Part shown: positions 16,889-25,898 of the stretch, in pieces
Layout: each line of letters opens with the position of its first letter
Numbering within the stretch: position 1 is the stretch's first letter
NCBI RefSeq assembly: GCF_013204855.1
Contig: NZ_JABMKZ010000003.1
Span: 62,001 to 126,000, forward strand
Reading direction: 5' to 3'
DNA from: Paenibacillus alba
GTDB lineage: Bacteria > Bacillota > Bacilli > Paenibacillales > NBRC-103111
DNA: 64,000 nt
The notes under the pieces: model-generated
Seen by the model: only the letters and a program-made list of their open reading frames with translations
What the model was told of the DNA's origin: nothing
The model's database searches: none
Made by a program: the position numbers and the translations under genes

Positions 16889-17833
16889 ATGAAAATCGTA
16901 ATGAGATTCGCTATTGTATGCGGCATTGTGCTGTTGGCAGGATGCGGGAGTTCACAGACAAGCGGAGGGAAAGAGGCTTCCAACCTGCAGGTGATTGAAA
17001 ATCCGAATGGCCAGAAGGTCAGTGTTCCGATAAATCCCAAACGTATTGCCGATCTTTCGGGCTCAACGGAGGAGCTAGTGATCCTAGGCAAGAAGCCGGT
17101 TGCCTCTGCGAATGCTGATTTTGGGGATCGGAGCGTGTTTTCTCCCACGCTGAAGGACCGTTTAGGGGCAGATACCGTCAATATTGGGTGGTACGGAGAG
17201 CCCATCAGTATGGAGGCGGTAGTAGCGGTTGATCCGGATTTAATTATTCTTGGCAGCTTGTTTAATCAAGAAATGTATGATCAGTTATCGAAAATTGCGC
17301 CAACGGTTATTGTACCTCATCCCTATTATGAGTGGAGAAACCGGTTGACCTTTCTAGCCAAGATTCTGGGAGAAGAAGAAAAGAAAGACAAATGGCTGGC
17401 GGAATACGAAAGCAAACTGGCAGCTTGGACCAAGAAATTAGAACCAGTTCTTAAGGACGAGACTTTTGCCATCATTGAAACGTATCCCCAAAATCTGGTC
17501 GTTTACTCCTCGACAGGAACAGCAGAGCTTATGTATAAGGAGCTGGGCATGAAGCGGGCAGCAGGCATTCCAACTCCAGAAGCGTGGGGCGGCGTTCAAA
17601 TCGTTTTGGAAGGATTATCCGCGATCAATCCCGATCATTTGATTTTAATGGAGAATAGTGAAAATAAAATGAGCGACTCCCAGGTTTGGAGTAGTCTGAA
17701 GGCGGTTCAGAACAAGAACATTTACAAAATCACGAATGTCGATAATTATAATTATTCGTATACAGCGCTGGGGCGAATGGCATTAGTTGACAAGCTTGGG
17801 CAGCTAATTTTGGATAAACAGAAAAAAGGCTAG
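16889..17833 (+). CDS. Iron-siderophore ABC transporter substrate-binding lipoprotein (FeuA/FepB family)
   Basis: 314-residue cluster A-II/class III solute-binding protein. Signal peptide with lipobox (LLAGC, Cys about residue 19); the mature part has NPKRIADLSGSTEELVILG and VDPDLIILGS, typical of periplasmic_binding_2 domains with a rigid helical backbone. It should capture a ferric siderophore at the cell surface. ATG 16889 follows GAGAGGAG. It is the first gene after the Fur box; 18 bases on, a pair of ABC proteins begins, and no FecCD-type permease gene is present. Confidence 0.92.
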   Translation: MKIVMRFAIVCGIVLLAGCGSSQTSGGKEASNLQVIENPNGQKVSVPINPKRIADLSGSTEELVILGKKPVASANADFGDRSVFSPTLKDRLGADTVNIGWYGEPISMEAVVAVDPDLIILGSLFNQEMYDQLSKIAPTVIVPHPYYEWRNRLTFLAKILGEEEKKDKWLAEYESKLAAWTKKLEPVLKDETFAIIETYPQNLVVYSSTGTAELMYKELGMKRAAGIPTPEAWGGVQIVLEGLSAINPDHLILMENSENKMSDSQVWSSLKAVQNKNIYKITNVDNYNYSYTALGRMALVDKLGQLILDKQKKG

Positions 17834-17851
17834 AACGAAGGAGGAATGAAG

Positions 17852-19675
17852 ATGGATTCTAAATTAGAAATGAAGAGCTTGCTGCACATTGCCGGTGAGA
17901 AAAAAGGGCTGCTGATCGTAGCGAGCCTCTTTTCAATTGTTTCCAGCCTGCTGCAAATCGCTCCTTTTGTCTCTGTGTACCAAATTGTGCAGGAGCTTCT
18001 ACAGCATGCAGGCAATCCGGCTAGCGCTGATCAAGGGCTTATTCTGTATTGGGGTGTCTTTGCGCTGGTTACATTCATTGGCGCTTTAATCGCCTTGTAT
18101 ATCGGAGGAATGTGTTCGCATATTGCTGCTTTCAACATTTTGTATGAGCTTAGAGTTCGACTCACTGACCATATAGCCAAAGTGCCTATGGGTTACCTTA
18201 CCCACACAGCGACAGGTGAATTAAAGAAAATTATTGAGGTTAGCGTTGAAAAAATCGAAAAATTTATCGCCCATCAATTACCCGATATCGTTAGTGCGAT
18301 TACGATCCCACTGCTCTTAATCGGCTATTTGTTCTGGATGAATTGGAGTTTGGCGTTGGTGCTGCTCATTCCAATCGGCATTGGCTTCTGGCTGCAAACC
18401 CAACTATTTGGCAGTGAAAGCGGTCAGAAAGCTTATCGTGAATTTCAACATGCGATTGAGGAAATGAATGCGACAGGCGTGGAATACATCCGAGGCATGC
18501 CGGTGGTGAAAATATTTGGGATCAAGGCAGATTCTTTTTTAACGTTCAAGCATGCAGTTGCGAAATATCGGGATATATCGCTGCGAATTACGGATATATA
18601 CAAGACACCGTATGGGCTTTTCTCCGTAGTTGTCAGCTCCTTGTTCACTTTCGTTGTCCCTGTTGGCATCCTGCTTTCAAGCGGCAATGCTGGCAGCCAG
18701 GCGTTTGCGGTTACTTTCATGCTGTTCATTATTCTTACCCCCAGTTTATCGATGCCTTTATTGAAATTGATGTTTGTGGGCAGCGGCATGAGAGAAGTTG
18801 TGGAAAACAAAAAGCGAATTGATGCCGTATTCTCTGAGGCTGTTGTGACTGAGCCGGCTTCGCCGCAAATTCCAGTCGTGCATGACATTGCTTTCAAGCA
18901 TGTTTCGTTTGCCTACGAACAGCAAGCAAGCAAGGATTTCAAACCGATCTTGAAGGATATTCAGTTTGTGGCAAAAGCCGGCGAGATGACTGCGCTAGTT
19001 GGTCCTTCTGGAGGCGGCAAATCAACCATTGCCAGTCTTTTGCTGCGATTCTGGGACGTCCAGAAGGGAGAAATCGCCATAGGCGGCGTACCGCTTTGCG
19101 AGATGGGGACGGAAATGCTGATGGATAAAGTCTCTTTTGTTTTTCAGGATGTGCACCTGTTCTATGATACGATTGAAGCTAATATTCGAATGGGCAATAT
19201 GAATGCAACGCAGGACGAGGTGGTTGCAGCTGCCAAGAAAGCTTGCTGTCATGAGTTTATTGAGAAGCTTGCTCTGGGTTATGCAACCAAAATCGGTGAA
19301 GGCGGCACGTATCTTTCCGGCGGCGAGGCGCAGCGGCTTGCGATCGCGCGGGCGTTGCTGAAAAATGCCCCCATTTTGGTGCTGGATGAAGCGACTGCCT
19401 ATGCGGATGCCGAAAATGAAAAGAAAATCCAGCAAGCACTGATTGAGCTTGTAAAAGGAAAAACCGTCATCATCATCGCTCATCGCTTGTCCACGATTCG
19501 TGCTGCCGAGCAGATTCTGGTCGTCAAACAAGGAGAAATTGTGGAGCGGGGAACGCATGATGAATTGCGTGCGTTAAGCGGATTGTACGAACAGATGTGG
19601 CAAGCCCATATCAGTTCAGCTTCCTGGAAGCTGGGCGTGAAGGAGGGATCGAGCCGTGAATCGTTACTTTACTAA
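17852..19675 (+). CDS. ABC transporter, exporter-fold permease-ATPase fusion (YbtQ/IrtA-like siderophore importer subunit)
   Basis: About 607 residues: six membrane helices (residues about 15-310) fused to an ATPase domain with Walker A GPSGGGKST, signature LSGGEAQR and Walker B LVLDEATAYADAENE. The LDEATA(F/Y)AD(P/A)ENE form is shared with the YbtPQ/IrtAB importers of ferric siderophores, which have an exporter fold but work inward. The ATG at 17852 is preferred to 17846 because the AAGGAGG site ends only two bases before the latter. Its 3' end overlaps the partner gene by 20 bp, so the two are coupled and should form a heterodimer. Confidence 0.9.
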   Translation: MDSKLEMKSLLHIAGEKKGLLIVASLFSIVSSLLQIAPFVSVYQIVQELLQHAGNPASADQGLILYWGVFALVTFIGALIALYIGGMCSHIAAFNILYELRVRLTDHIAKVPMGYLTHTATGELKKIIEVSVEKIEKFIAHQLPDIVSAITIPLLLIGYLFWMNWSLALVLLIPIGIGFWLQTQLFGSESGQKAYREFQHAIEEMNATGVEYIRGMPVVKIFGIKADSFLTFKHAVAKYRDISLRITDIYKTPYGLFSVVVSSLFTFVVPVGILLSSGNAGSQAFAVTFMLFIILTPSLSMPLLKLMFVGSGMREVVENKKRIDAVFSEAVVTEPASPQIPVVHDIAFKHVSFAYEQQASKDFKPILKDIQFVAKAGEMTALVGPSGGGKSTIASLLLRFWDVQKGEIAIGGVPLCEMGTEMLMDKVSFVFQDVHLFYDTIEANIRMGNMNATQDEVVAAAKKACCHEFIEKLALGYATKIGEGGTYLSGGEAQRLAIARALLKNAPILVLDEATAYADAENEKKIQQALIELVKGKTVIIIAHRLSTIRAAEQILVVKQGEIVERGTHDELRALSGLYEQMWQAHISSASWKLGVKEGSSRESLLY

Positions 19676-21395
19676 CATTTCTGGAGGGAATGTCCGCAGT
19701 TTATGGCCTTCTGCTTTTGCGGCAGTGTTGGATGGCATCGTGAAAGTGATTCCGGCTGCGCTTTTGGTCGATCTATTTAACACCTATTATCGCTTCATTG
19801 CAGAACCGGATAAAGGGCTGAATATCGGACGGCTTTGGATAGACTGCGCAATATTGTTTGTTTGGCTGCTGATATCGTATGCCGCATTTGCTCTGTTGTA
19901 TGACAAATCCTATCGGGCAGCTTATACGCTGGCTGCTGGCGGAAGGCTTAAATTGGCTGAGCATCTGCGTCATTTATCGCTAGGCTATTTTGGCAGACGG
20001 GATCCAGCCGATTTAACGAATTTGTTGCTAGGCGACTATGCTCAGGTTGAGCATACGATTTCTCATAACGTCCCGCAGCTGATTACTGCGATTATGATGC
20101 CTATACTGGCGCTTGTCGGATTGCTCTTCGTCGATTGGAGAATGGCGCTGGCCATGTTCGTTGCTGTACCGCTTGGCGTGCTGCTGCTTTGGCTGACAGA
20201 TGCGCTGCAGGCCCAGCTGAGCAGGAATCATGTGCAAGCCAAAAATGAGGCGGCCAGCCGGCTGCAGGAATATTTAACCGGGATACGTGAAATTAAAGCG
20301 CATAATCTGGGAGGGAAGAGGTTCGAAAGATTACACTTGTCGTTCGACCGATTAAAACGCGCCTCTATTCGTCTGGAAGGGATCATGGGTCCTGTGATCA
20401 TGGGAGCCATGCTGCTGACTCGTTCTGGGATGACGATTATGATTGTGGTCGGAAGTTATTTATTGGCCAGCGGCACGCTTTCGCTTCCTGTCTTTCTACT
20501 TTTCCTGTTGGTGGGAAGCCGAATTTTTGAGCCCTTGACCATGGTGTTAATGAGCTATGGCGAGATACGGTATTCCGCTTATAGTGCCCAGCGCATCATG
20601 GATGTACAGCGGGAACAACCGATGCAGGGGACACTAGCAATCGAGCCGCAGGGCTCGATTGTATTCGACCGGGTCACCTTTGGTTATGAAGCCGATACGC
20701 CTGTGCTGAAGGATTTGTCTTTTACCATCGAGCCTCATACGATCACGGCTTTGGTGGGACCCTCAGGCAGCGGGAAGAGTACCGTAACACGACTTATTGC
20801 CCGCTTCTGGGATGTCGAGACGGGTTCGATCCGCATTGGCGGGCAACCCATACGGGATGCCAATCCAGAGACGCTGCTCCAGCATATTTCGATGGTGTTT
20901 CAGGATGTGTATCTGTTTCAGGATACCATCGGCAATAACATACGAATCGGGAATATGGCCGCTACACAGGAAGAAATAGAAGCTGCGGCCAAGCGCGCGT
21001 GCTGCCATGAGTTCATCTCTCAATTGCCGCAAGGCTACAATACGCCGGTGGGAGAAGGCGGCTCGACGTTATCTGGCGGTGAGAAGCAGCGTCTTTCCAT
21101 TGCCCGCGCGCTGCTCAAAGATGCCCCGATCGTGCTGCTCGACGAAGCGACAGCTTCGCTCGACCCGGAGAATGAATCCGCTGTGCAGCAGGCAATTAAT
21201 GAATTAGTAGCCAATAAGACTCTAATCATCATCGCCCACCGCCTAAAAACCATCCAAAACGCGGACAACATCCTCGTGTTGGATCAAGGCCAACTCGTTC
21301 AAAGCGGGACTCACAATGAGCTATGCGCACAAGAGGGGATCTATGCCAATTTGTGGAGCTTGCAGCAGGATTCCGACGGTTGGCAGGTGAAATAG
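19656..21395 (+). CDS. ABC transporter, exporter-fold permease-ATPase fusion (YbtP/IrtB-like siderophore importer subunit)
   Basis: 579 residues: six-helix membrane domain and ATPase domain with Walker A GPSGSGKST, signature LSGGEKQR, Walker B LLDEATASLDPENE and switch HRL. GTG 19656 is supported by AGGAGGG eight bases upstream, inside the end of the preceding gene. With that gene it forms the heterodimer likely to move the ferric siderophore delivered by the lipoprotein. A generic multidrug or peptide exporter is the alternative; the Fur box, PchR-like regulator and siderophore-binding protein argue for iron uptake. Confidence 0.9.
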   Translation: MNRYFTNISGGNVRSLWPSAFAAVLDGIVKVIPAALLVDLFNTYYRFIAEPDKGLNIGRLWIDCAILFVWLLISYAAFALLYDKSYRAAYTLAAGGRLKLAEHLRHLSLGYFGRRDPADLTNLLLGDYAQVEHTISHNVPQLITAIMMPILALVGLLFVDWRMALAMFVAVPLGVLLLWLTDALQAQLSRNHVQAKNEAASRLQEYLTGIREIKAHNLGGKRFERLHLSFDRLKRASIRLEGIMGPVIMGAMLLTRSGMTIMIVVGSYLLASGTLSLPVFLLFLLVGSRIFEPLTMVLMSYGEIRYSAYSAQRIMDVQREQPMQGTLAIEPQGSIVFDRVTFGYEADTPVLKDLSFTIEPHTITALVGPSGSGKSTVTRLIARFWDVETGSIRIGGQPIRDANPETLLQHISMVFQDVYLFQDTIGNNIRIGNMAATQEEIEAAAKRACCHEFISQLPQGYNTPVGEGGSTLSGGEKQRLSIARALLKDAPIVLLDEATASLDPENESAVQQAINELVANKTLIIIAHRLKTIQNADNILVLDQGQLVQSGTHNELCAQEGIYANLWSLQQDSDGWQVK

Positions 21396-21589
21396 CGCAA
21401 GTAGGGATAAGGCGAATAGACGAGCTTACCGAGAGTGAACGCTAGGCAGCGTTAGGCAGAGTCGAGATTGCAGGGAGTTAAGGCTGTTTTTCGGCTTTAA
21501 AGTAGCTAGAATTGCAATTAGACTTAACAGTGGAAACAACGAATTGGGGAGTTAGATAATAGACCTATCCAAATGACGAGGTGTCCGAG

Positions 21590-21886
21590 ATGAGTGAATT
21601 CCGCCAACGTTACAATGAAAAGTTCAAAGAAGAAACGGTTAAGTACATTCAGCAACATAGTAAATCGATCCCGGATATTGCAAATGAATTGAACATTCCA
21701 GCGAAGACATTGAGCAGATGGGTGAGTAAATACCGCCAATTTCCAGATGAGCCCTTCGTAGGCAGTGGGAATCTTCGTAGCCATGATCAGATCGTGAAAG
21801 ACTTGGAGCAGCGAAACAAAGACCTAGAAGAAGAGCTGGCCATCTTAAAAAAGGCGCTGCACATCTTCAGCAAAGACCCGAAGTGA
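21590..21886 (+). CDS. IS3-family transposase OrfA
   Basis: 98 residues, starting at ATG 21590 (RQRYNEKFKEETVKYI). It has the HTH_Tnp_1 domain (DIANELNIPAKTLSRWVSKY) followed by a leucine-zipper-like coil (LEQRNKDLEEELAILKKAL). It binds the IS ends and, after a -1 frameshift at AAAAAAG (21847-21853), would form the N-terminus of OrfAB. It appears intact. Confidence 0.9.
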   Translation: MSEFRQRYNEKFKEETVKYIQQHSKSIPDIANELNIPAKTLSRWVSKYRQFPDEPFVGSGNLRSHDQIVKDLEQRNKDLEEELAILKKALHIFSKDPK

Positions 21887-22767
21887 AATTCAAGTTCATT
21901 GATGACCACCGTTCAACATTTCGGGTTGAGAAGATGTGCAGTGTACTAGGTGTATCCAGGAGCGGCTATTATAAATGGCGAACCACACCCCCAAGTGAAC
22001 GGAAAAAGCGCCGCGAAGCGTTGGCTAAAGAGGTGGAAACGGAGTACCTGGAATCGGATCGGAATTACGGGAGTCCGAAAATCACAGAGGAACTGAGAAA
22101 GAAAGGTTTCAAAGTCGCTGTCAAAACGGTTGGACGCATCATGAAAAAGATGGGCTTACGCTCACAAGCTATAGGGAAATTCAAGGTACAAACAACGGAT
22201 TCCAATCACAGCCACCCGATTGCGCCAAATTGGTTAAATCAGCATTTTGATGTGTGTACAAGACCGAATCAAGTATGGGTTACCGACATCACGTACATCC
22301 ATACTCGTCAAGGAAACCTTTATTTAGCAAGCGTTCTTGACTTGTTTACCCGCAAAATCGTTGGCTGGCAGCTTGGCAATCGCATGACCGTGGAACTGAC
22401 GCTAGACGCCTAAAATCAAGCATACGAAGCCAAAAGGCCGCCTAAAGGCCTTATCCATCATTCAGACCGAGGATCGCAGTATGCGTCTAATGAGTACCGT
22501 AAACAACTGAAAGAATACCATATGATTCGTAGTATGAGCCGTAAAGGCAACTGTTACGATAATGCTTGTATAGAGGCTTTTCACAGTATTCTCAAGCGGG
22601 AATTGGTGTACAGATATAAATTTCAAAGCCGCCAAGAAGCACACCAACGAATCTACTGGTATATTGAGTTTTTCTACAACAGGAAGCGTACGCACAGTAA
22701 GCTCGGCTATTTGTCTCCAGACAAATTTGAATCGCAGTTTTACAAGCAAATAAAACTAATTTCTTAG
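21883..22767 (+). pseudogene. IS3-family transposase OrfB, interrupted by one nonsense codon
   Basis: Frame -1 to orfA and open back through the slippery site. N-terminal HTH_21-like part (CSVLGVSRSGYYKW), then the rve integrase core with DDE residues: Asp in VWVTDITYI, Asp in HHSDRGSQY, Glu in DNACIEAFHS. A TAA at 22411-22413 (after MTVELTLDA) cuts the frame between the first and second catalytic Asp; the remaining 117 codons stay in the same frame. One base change from TTA (Leu) would explain it. The truncated product lacks two catalytic residues. Confidence 0.9.
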
Positions 22768-22848
22768 CTCTTTTTTGTGTCCACTCTATTGACTCAGATA
22801 CATTTTGCAGCGTTACAGTTTGGCCAACAGCGAGCAGCGAGCGAATCA

Positions 22849-23454
22849 TCAGCCCTCAATTCCTTTTGTAGATATCTCAGAATACTCTCCTGCACGGTAG
22901 TAAGGATAATCCATCTTCAGTTGAACTTGCTGAACAAAGGGGATATCCGTGAGAGCTTCAACGACGAACAGCCCTAAATCAATCGAGGCCGAAACACCGC
23001 CGCCGGTAAAGAGACTCCCGTCTTTGACGATTCGAGTATGGACGACTTCGGCGCAATAGGGTGTCAACAATTTATAGGCTGACGGATTGGTGGTCGCCCT
23101 TCGCCCATGGAGAAATCCGGCTGCTCCAAGCAGTAGGGCTCCTGTACAGACCGAAACTTTGATGGGCACATCAGCAGCCGTGAGGAGCCAGGCAACAAAA
23201 TCAGAATCAAAACGTAGATTTCGCGTCGCAAATCCGCCCGGCACAAAAAGGAGATCATAACGGGATAAATGAGGCGAAACAAGATTAGCCTTCATGGTTA
23301 GCCCACGATCATCCGTGATCTCATTCTTCATTGCACAGAAATCCCATGAGACATCTTGCTTTGCTCCCAAAATTTTCAACCATGTAATAGCTTCATAGAA
23401 TCCAGTGAAATCTAGCGTGGTCATACCGTCAAATAGAATGAAAGCCATTTTCAT
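22849..23454 (-). CDS. DJ-1/PfpI family protein
   Basis: 201 residues with the class I glutamine-amidotransferase-like fold: AFILFDGMTTLDFTGFYE, FVPGGFATRNLR and the nucleophile elbow VSVCTGALLLGAAGFLHGR, with His partner around TNPSAYKLL. Resembles the isocyanide-hydratase/regulator branch without an AraC domain. The start at 23454 is chosen because the family N-terminus begins there; the frame stays open 47 codons further upstream but without homology. Function uncertain. It is the right-hand neighbour of the IS, which ends 65 bp away. Confidence 0.88.
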   Translation of the reverse strand: MKMAFILFDGMTTLDFTGFYEAITWLKILGAKQDVSWDFCAMKNEITDDRGLTMKANLVSPHLSRYDLLFVPGGFATRNLRFDSDFVAWLLTAADVPIKVSVCTGALLLGAAGFLHGRRATTNPSAYKLLTPYCAEVVHTRIVKDGSLFTGGGVSASIDLGLFVVEALTDIPFVQQVQLKMDYPYYRAGEYSEISTKGIEG

Positions 23455-23499
23455 AACAAACACCTGACCTTTCTTTTGTCCATAAAACAAAAAAAGCAC

Positions 23500-23514
23500 T
23501 TGATCTAAGATCAA
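23500..23514 (-). promoter_or_regulatory. Palindrome with T-run in the leader of the PfpI gene
   Basis: TTGATCT-A-AGATCAA, perfect 7-1-7 inverted repeat, 46 bases upstream of the PfpI start. On the minus strand it is followed by GTGC then TTTTTTTG, so it may be an operator or a weak leader terminator. The rest of the 305-bp gap to the divergent gene (23455-23759) shows no gene. Confidence 0.35.
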
Positions 23515-23759
23515 ATACTTTGCCCAGGCGTACGGCTGTTCACAATGTGCTCCCTCATGGTACCCCATGTTTACGCCAGTTACACATCGGTTCAATTGCT
23601 ATTATCTTACAATTTCACGAAAAGGATTTCAATCACTTTTTTCTAATTATGATTTTTTGAAGTGAGCTTACGACTTATTCCTTTGGCAATCCCATATGAA
23701 TGGAAGAGAAGTTCGTGATCTGCCGAAAAATCACCTGCAAGAAAGGAGAACTGCTCCAA

Positions 23760-24233
23760 ATGAAATCCGTATTTAAGCTGGAATTGGAGGAAGCGAAGAT
23801 CATGATCGCGGCAGGCATAGAAGCCGCTAAAGCGGTTAATTCCGCAGAAACGATATGTGTCGTGGATGACGGAGGTTACCTGCTGGCGCTTGAGCGAATG
23901 AACGGGGCAAGGAATACGAGCCCGGATATGGCCATCGCCAAGGCGTTTACAGCCAGTGGACACAGGCGATCCACGCATCTGTTCACACAGCCGGGGGGGC
24001 CTGCGACGATCCACGGGGAAGCTTTTGGCATTCATGCCATGATGCCGGGCAAGTTTGCCATTTTCGTAGGAGGATTCCCGATAGTGGTTAATGGGACGGT
24101 AATTGGCGGCGTAGGCGTCAGCGGAGGGAACGGGGAAGATGATATTACGGTCGGCGTTGCAGCCCTAAGAGCGCTCCAGAGCTACTTGGGGAACTCCTAC
24201 ACGGTTGAAACGGAGCCGGATATTAAGAAATAG
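23760..24233 (+). CDS. GlcG/HbpS family protein
   Basis: 157 residues with the HbpS/GlcG (DUF336) fold: VVDDGGYLLALERMNGAR, DMAIAKAFTAS, GGFPIVVNGTVIGGVGVSGGNGEDD. Members include haem-binding HbpS and GlcG-like proteins often linked to diol or glycolate metabolism; the role here is unknown. ATG 23760 follows AAAGGAG; an upstream ATG at 23700 lacks a site. Single-gene unit ended by the hairpin at 24254-24292. Confidence 0.88.
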   Translation: MKSVFKLELEEAKIMIAAGIEAAKAVNSAETICVVDDGGYLLALERMNGARNTSPDMAIAKAFTASGHRRSTHLFTQPGGPATIHGEAFGIHAMMPGKFAIFVGGFPIVVNGTVIGGVGVSGGNGEDDITVGVAALRALQSYLGNSYTVETEPDIKK

Positions 24234-24253
24234 CCGCATATTGCAAGTAGAAA

Positions 24254-24292
24254 AAAGCCCCATTCTCTCTTCAACCGAGAGAGCGGGGCTTT
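24254..24292. terminator. Bidirectional terminator between convergent genes
   Basis: Stem AAAGCCCC (24254-24261) with GGGGCTTT (24285-24292), extended by CTCTC/GAGAG pairs inside. A-tract on the left and T-rich right side. Serves the GlcG-like gene and the minus-strand kdu operon. Confidence 0.8.
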
Positions 24293-24296
24293 CAAT

Positions 24297-25127
24297 TTAT
24301 TCCATAAGAGTCCTAACATATTGAATCGTTGCATCCAAATTGTCATGGGATACTTGTTCTAAAGAGATATCAATGCCAGGCTTTGCTTGCTGGAGCTTCG
24401 TTAGAAAGGATTTCGTTTGGAAAATGCCTTGTCCGGAACGAACCGCTTCCAGTCGATCATTTTGCACGATAATATCCTTCAAATGAGCAAGGACAATCCG
24501 ATCGCCAAATGTGGCAAAGGCTTGATCAAGGAATGCGTCCTGCGAGTCAATCGCCTTGAAGGGGAGCAGGTTCACTGGATCAAAGACAACCCCCAGGTTG
24601 CTGGATGGAATTTCTTCCAAAATCCGCGCCATTTTCTCACTGCTGGATAAGGTATGCGTGGCAACAGGCTCAAGGCCGATGAAAACACCCCAGCGCTCTG
24701 CTTCCTCTGCTAGTTCCTCGACCGTTTGCTTAAGCGCTGACCAGCCGATCTGTTCATAACGCTCCGCATCGTGCGCGAGGTAGGTCGTTAGATCTGCCGT
24801 CTCGGTCGCAACGATGGAAGTGCCGAAATCCCGCGCATAACGCAGATGTTCTTTGAACCGATTGATTTCGTGGCGGCGCTGCTGCGGGTCAGGATGAATC
24901 GGGTTGATATAGCAGCCGAGCACGCCGATACGTAGGCCAGCTCTATGAAATTGCTCGCCAATATGATTAGCCAGAGCTGGACTGAGTTTGCCGATACTTG
25001 TGTCGATATCACTAATTGCTTTGTTGAGAGCCAGTTGAACGAAGTCAACGCCTCGTCCGCTTAGCTTCTCAGTGAGTTGCTTCAGTGGAAGTTGTCCGAC
25101 AGTATGAGCTAACGTGCCGATTCCCAT
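24297..25127 (-). CDS. Sugar phosphate isomerase/epimerase family protein (AP-endonuclease-2-like TIM barrel)
   Basis: 276 residues with the xylose-isomerase-like TIM barrel. Likely metal ligands sit in IGLEPVATHT, GVVFDPVNLLP, LAHLKDI and ISLEQVSHDN (Glu, Asp, His, Glu). It starts directly after the kduD stop (TAG then ATG), so it is translationally coupled and last in the kduI-deoR-kduD operon. A role in handling a uronate- or pectin-derived sugar acid is inferred from this position; the exact reaction is not recognisable. Confidence 0.88.
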   Translation of the reverse strand: MGIGTLAHTVGQLPLKQLTEKLSGRGVDFVQLALNKAISDIDTSIGKLSPALANHIGEQFHRAGLRIGVLGCYINPIHPDPQQRRHEINRFKEHLRYARDFGTSIVATETADLTTYLAHDAERYEQIGWSALKQTVEELAEEAERWGVFIGLEPVATHTLSSSEKMARILEEIPSSNLGVVFDPVNLLPFKAIDSQDAFLDQAFATFGDRIVLAHLKDIIVQNDRLEAVRSGQGIFQTKSFLTKLQQAKPGIDISLEQVSHDNLDATIQYVRTLME

Positions 25128-25880
25128 CTATCTCGCCATCCATCCGCCGTCGACGCATAACACGTGACCGTTCATATAGTCCGAAGCGTTGGAGGATAAG
25201 AAGACGACTGGGCCTTTAAGATCATCAGGCGATCCCCAACGGCCAGCCGGAATGCGGTCTGTAATGGATTGTGTCCGCTTCTCATCTTTCAAGATAGGAG
25301 CTGTGTTGTTCGTTGTCATGTAACCTGGCGCAATGGCATTGATTTGAATGCCTTTTCCAGCCCATTCATTGGCCAAAGCTTTCGTGACACCGGCGATCGC
25401 GTGCTTGCTGGCGGTGTAGCCAGGCACATTAATTCCGCCTTGGTAGGTCAGCATGGAAGCGATGTTGATGATTTTGCCGCTGCCGCGTTCAATCATATGG
25501 CGGCCGATCAGCTGGCACAGGAAAAACGCTGAGTTCAAGTTCAGGTCAATGACATCGTGCCAATCTTGACGTCCGTGATCGACAGCTGGCGTGCGGCGAA
25601 TGATTCCGGCATTATTGACAAGAATATCGATGCTGCCATAGAGGCCGATGGCCTTGTTGACTACATCTTCAAGGATGTCTTCGTTGCTTAGATCTGCTGC
25701 AATCAGCTCGGCTTTACCGCCTAGAGCGCGGATAGCTTCAACGGTTTGAATGCTTTCCGATGAGGAAACGGCAATGACGTTTGCGCCCGCTTCTGCAAGT
25801 CCAATGGCCATCGCTTGGCCAAGGCCGCCGGAAGCACCGGTTACGAATGCGGTTTTGCCTGCTAAATTAAAAAGTGTCAT
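25128..25880 (-). CDS. kduD: 2-dehydro-3-deoxy-D-gluconate 5-dehydrogenase
   Basis: 250-residue short-chain dehydrogenase: cofactor motif TGASGGLGQAMA (residues 13-24), NNAG, catalytic Ser-Tyr-Lys in the segment ending YTASKHA, and IQINAIAPGYMTTNNT. Length and sequence fit KduD, which reduces 2,5-diketo-3-deoxygluconate to 2-keto-3-deoxygluconate with NADH. This is the step after KduI, whose gene lies in the same operon, which makes the assignment firm. AAGGAG precedes ATG 25880. Confidence 0.93.
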   Translation of the reverse strand: MTLFNLAGKTAFVTGASGGLGQAMAIGLAEAGANVIAVSSSESIQTVEAIRALGGKAELIAADLSNEDILEDVVNKAIGLYGSIDILVNNAGIIRRTPAVDHGRQDWHDVIDLNLNSAFFLCQLIGRHMIERGSGKIINIASMLTYQGGINVPGYTASKHAIAGVTKALANEWAGKGIQINAIAPGYMTTNNTAPILKDEKRTQSITDRIPAGRWGSPDDLKGPVVFLSSNASDYMNGHVLCVDGGWMAR

Positions 25881-25898
25881 GAGGAATACTCCTTTTCG

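Larger units (their letters stand above)
21531..22783 (+). mobile_element. IS3-family insertion sequence, inactivated
   Basis: About 1.25 kb, typical of IS3. The ends are imperfect inverted repeats: left AGTGGAAACAACGAA from 21529, right read inward AGTGGACACAAAAAA to 22785. Between them are orfA and orfB in the usual -1 relation, with A6G at 21847-21853 as slippery site. orfB has an in-frame TAA, so this copy cannot make full transposase. No target-site duplication could be recognised, so the exact ends are tentative. Confidence 0.85.
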
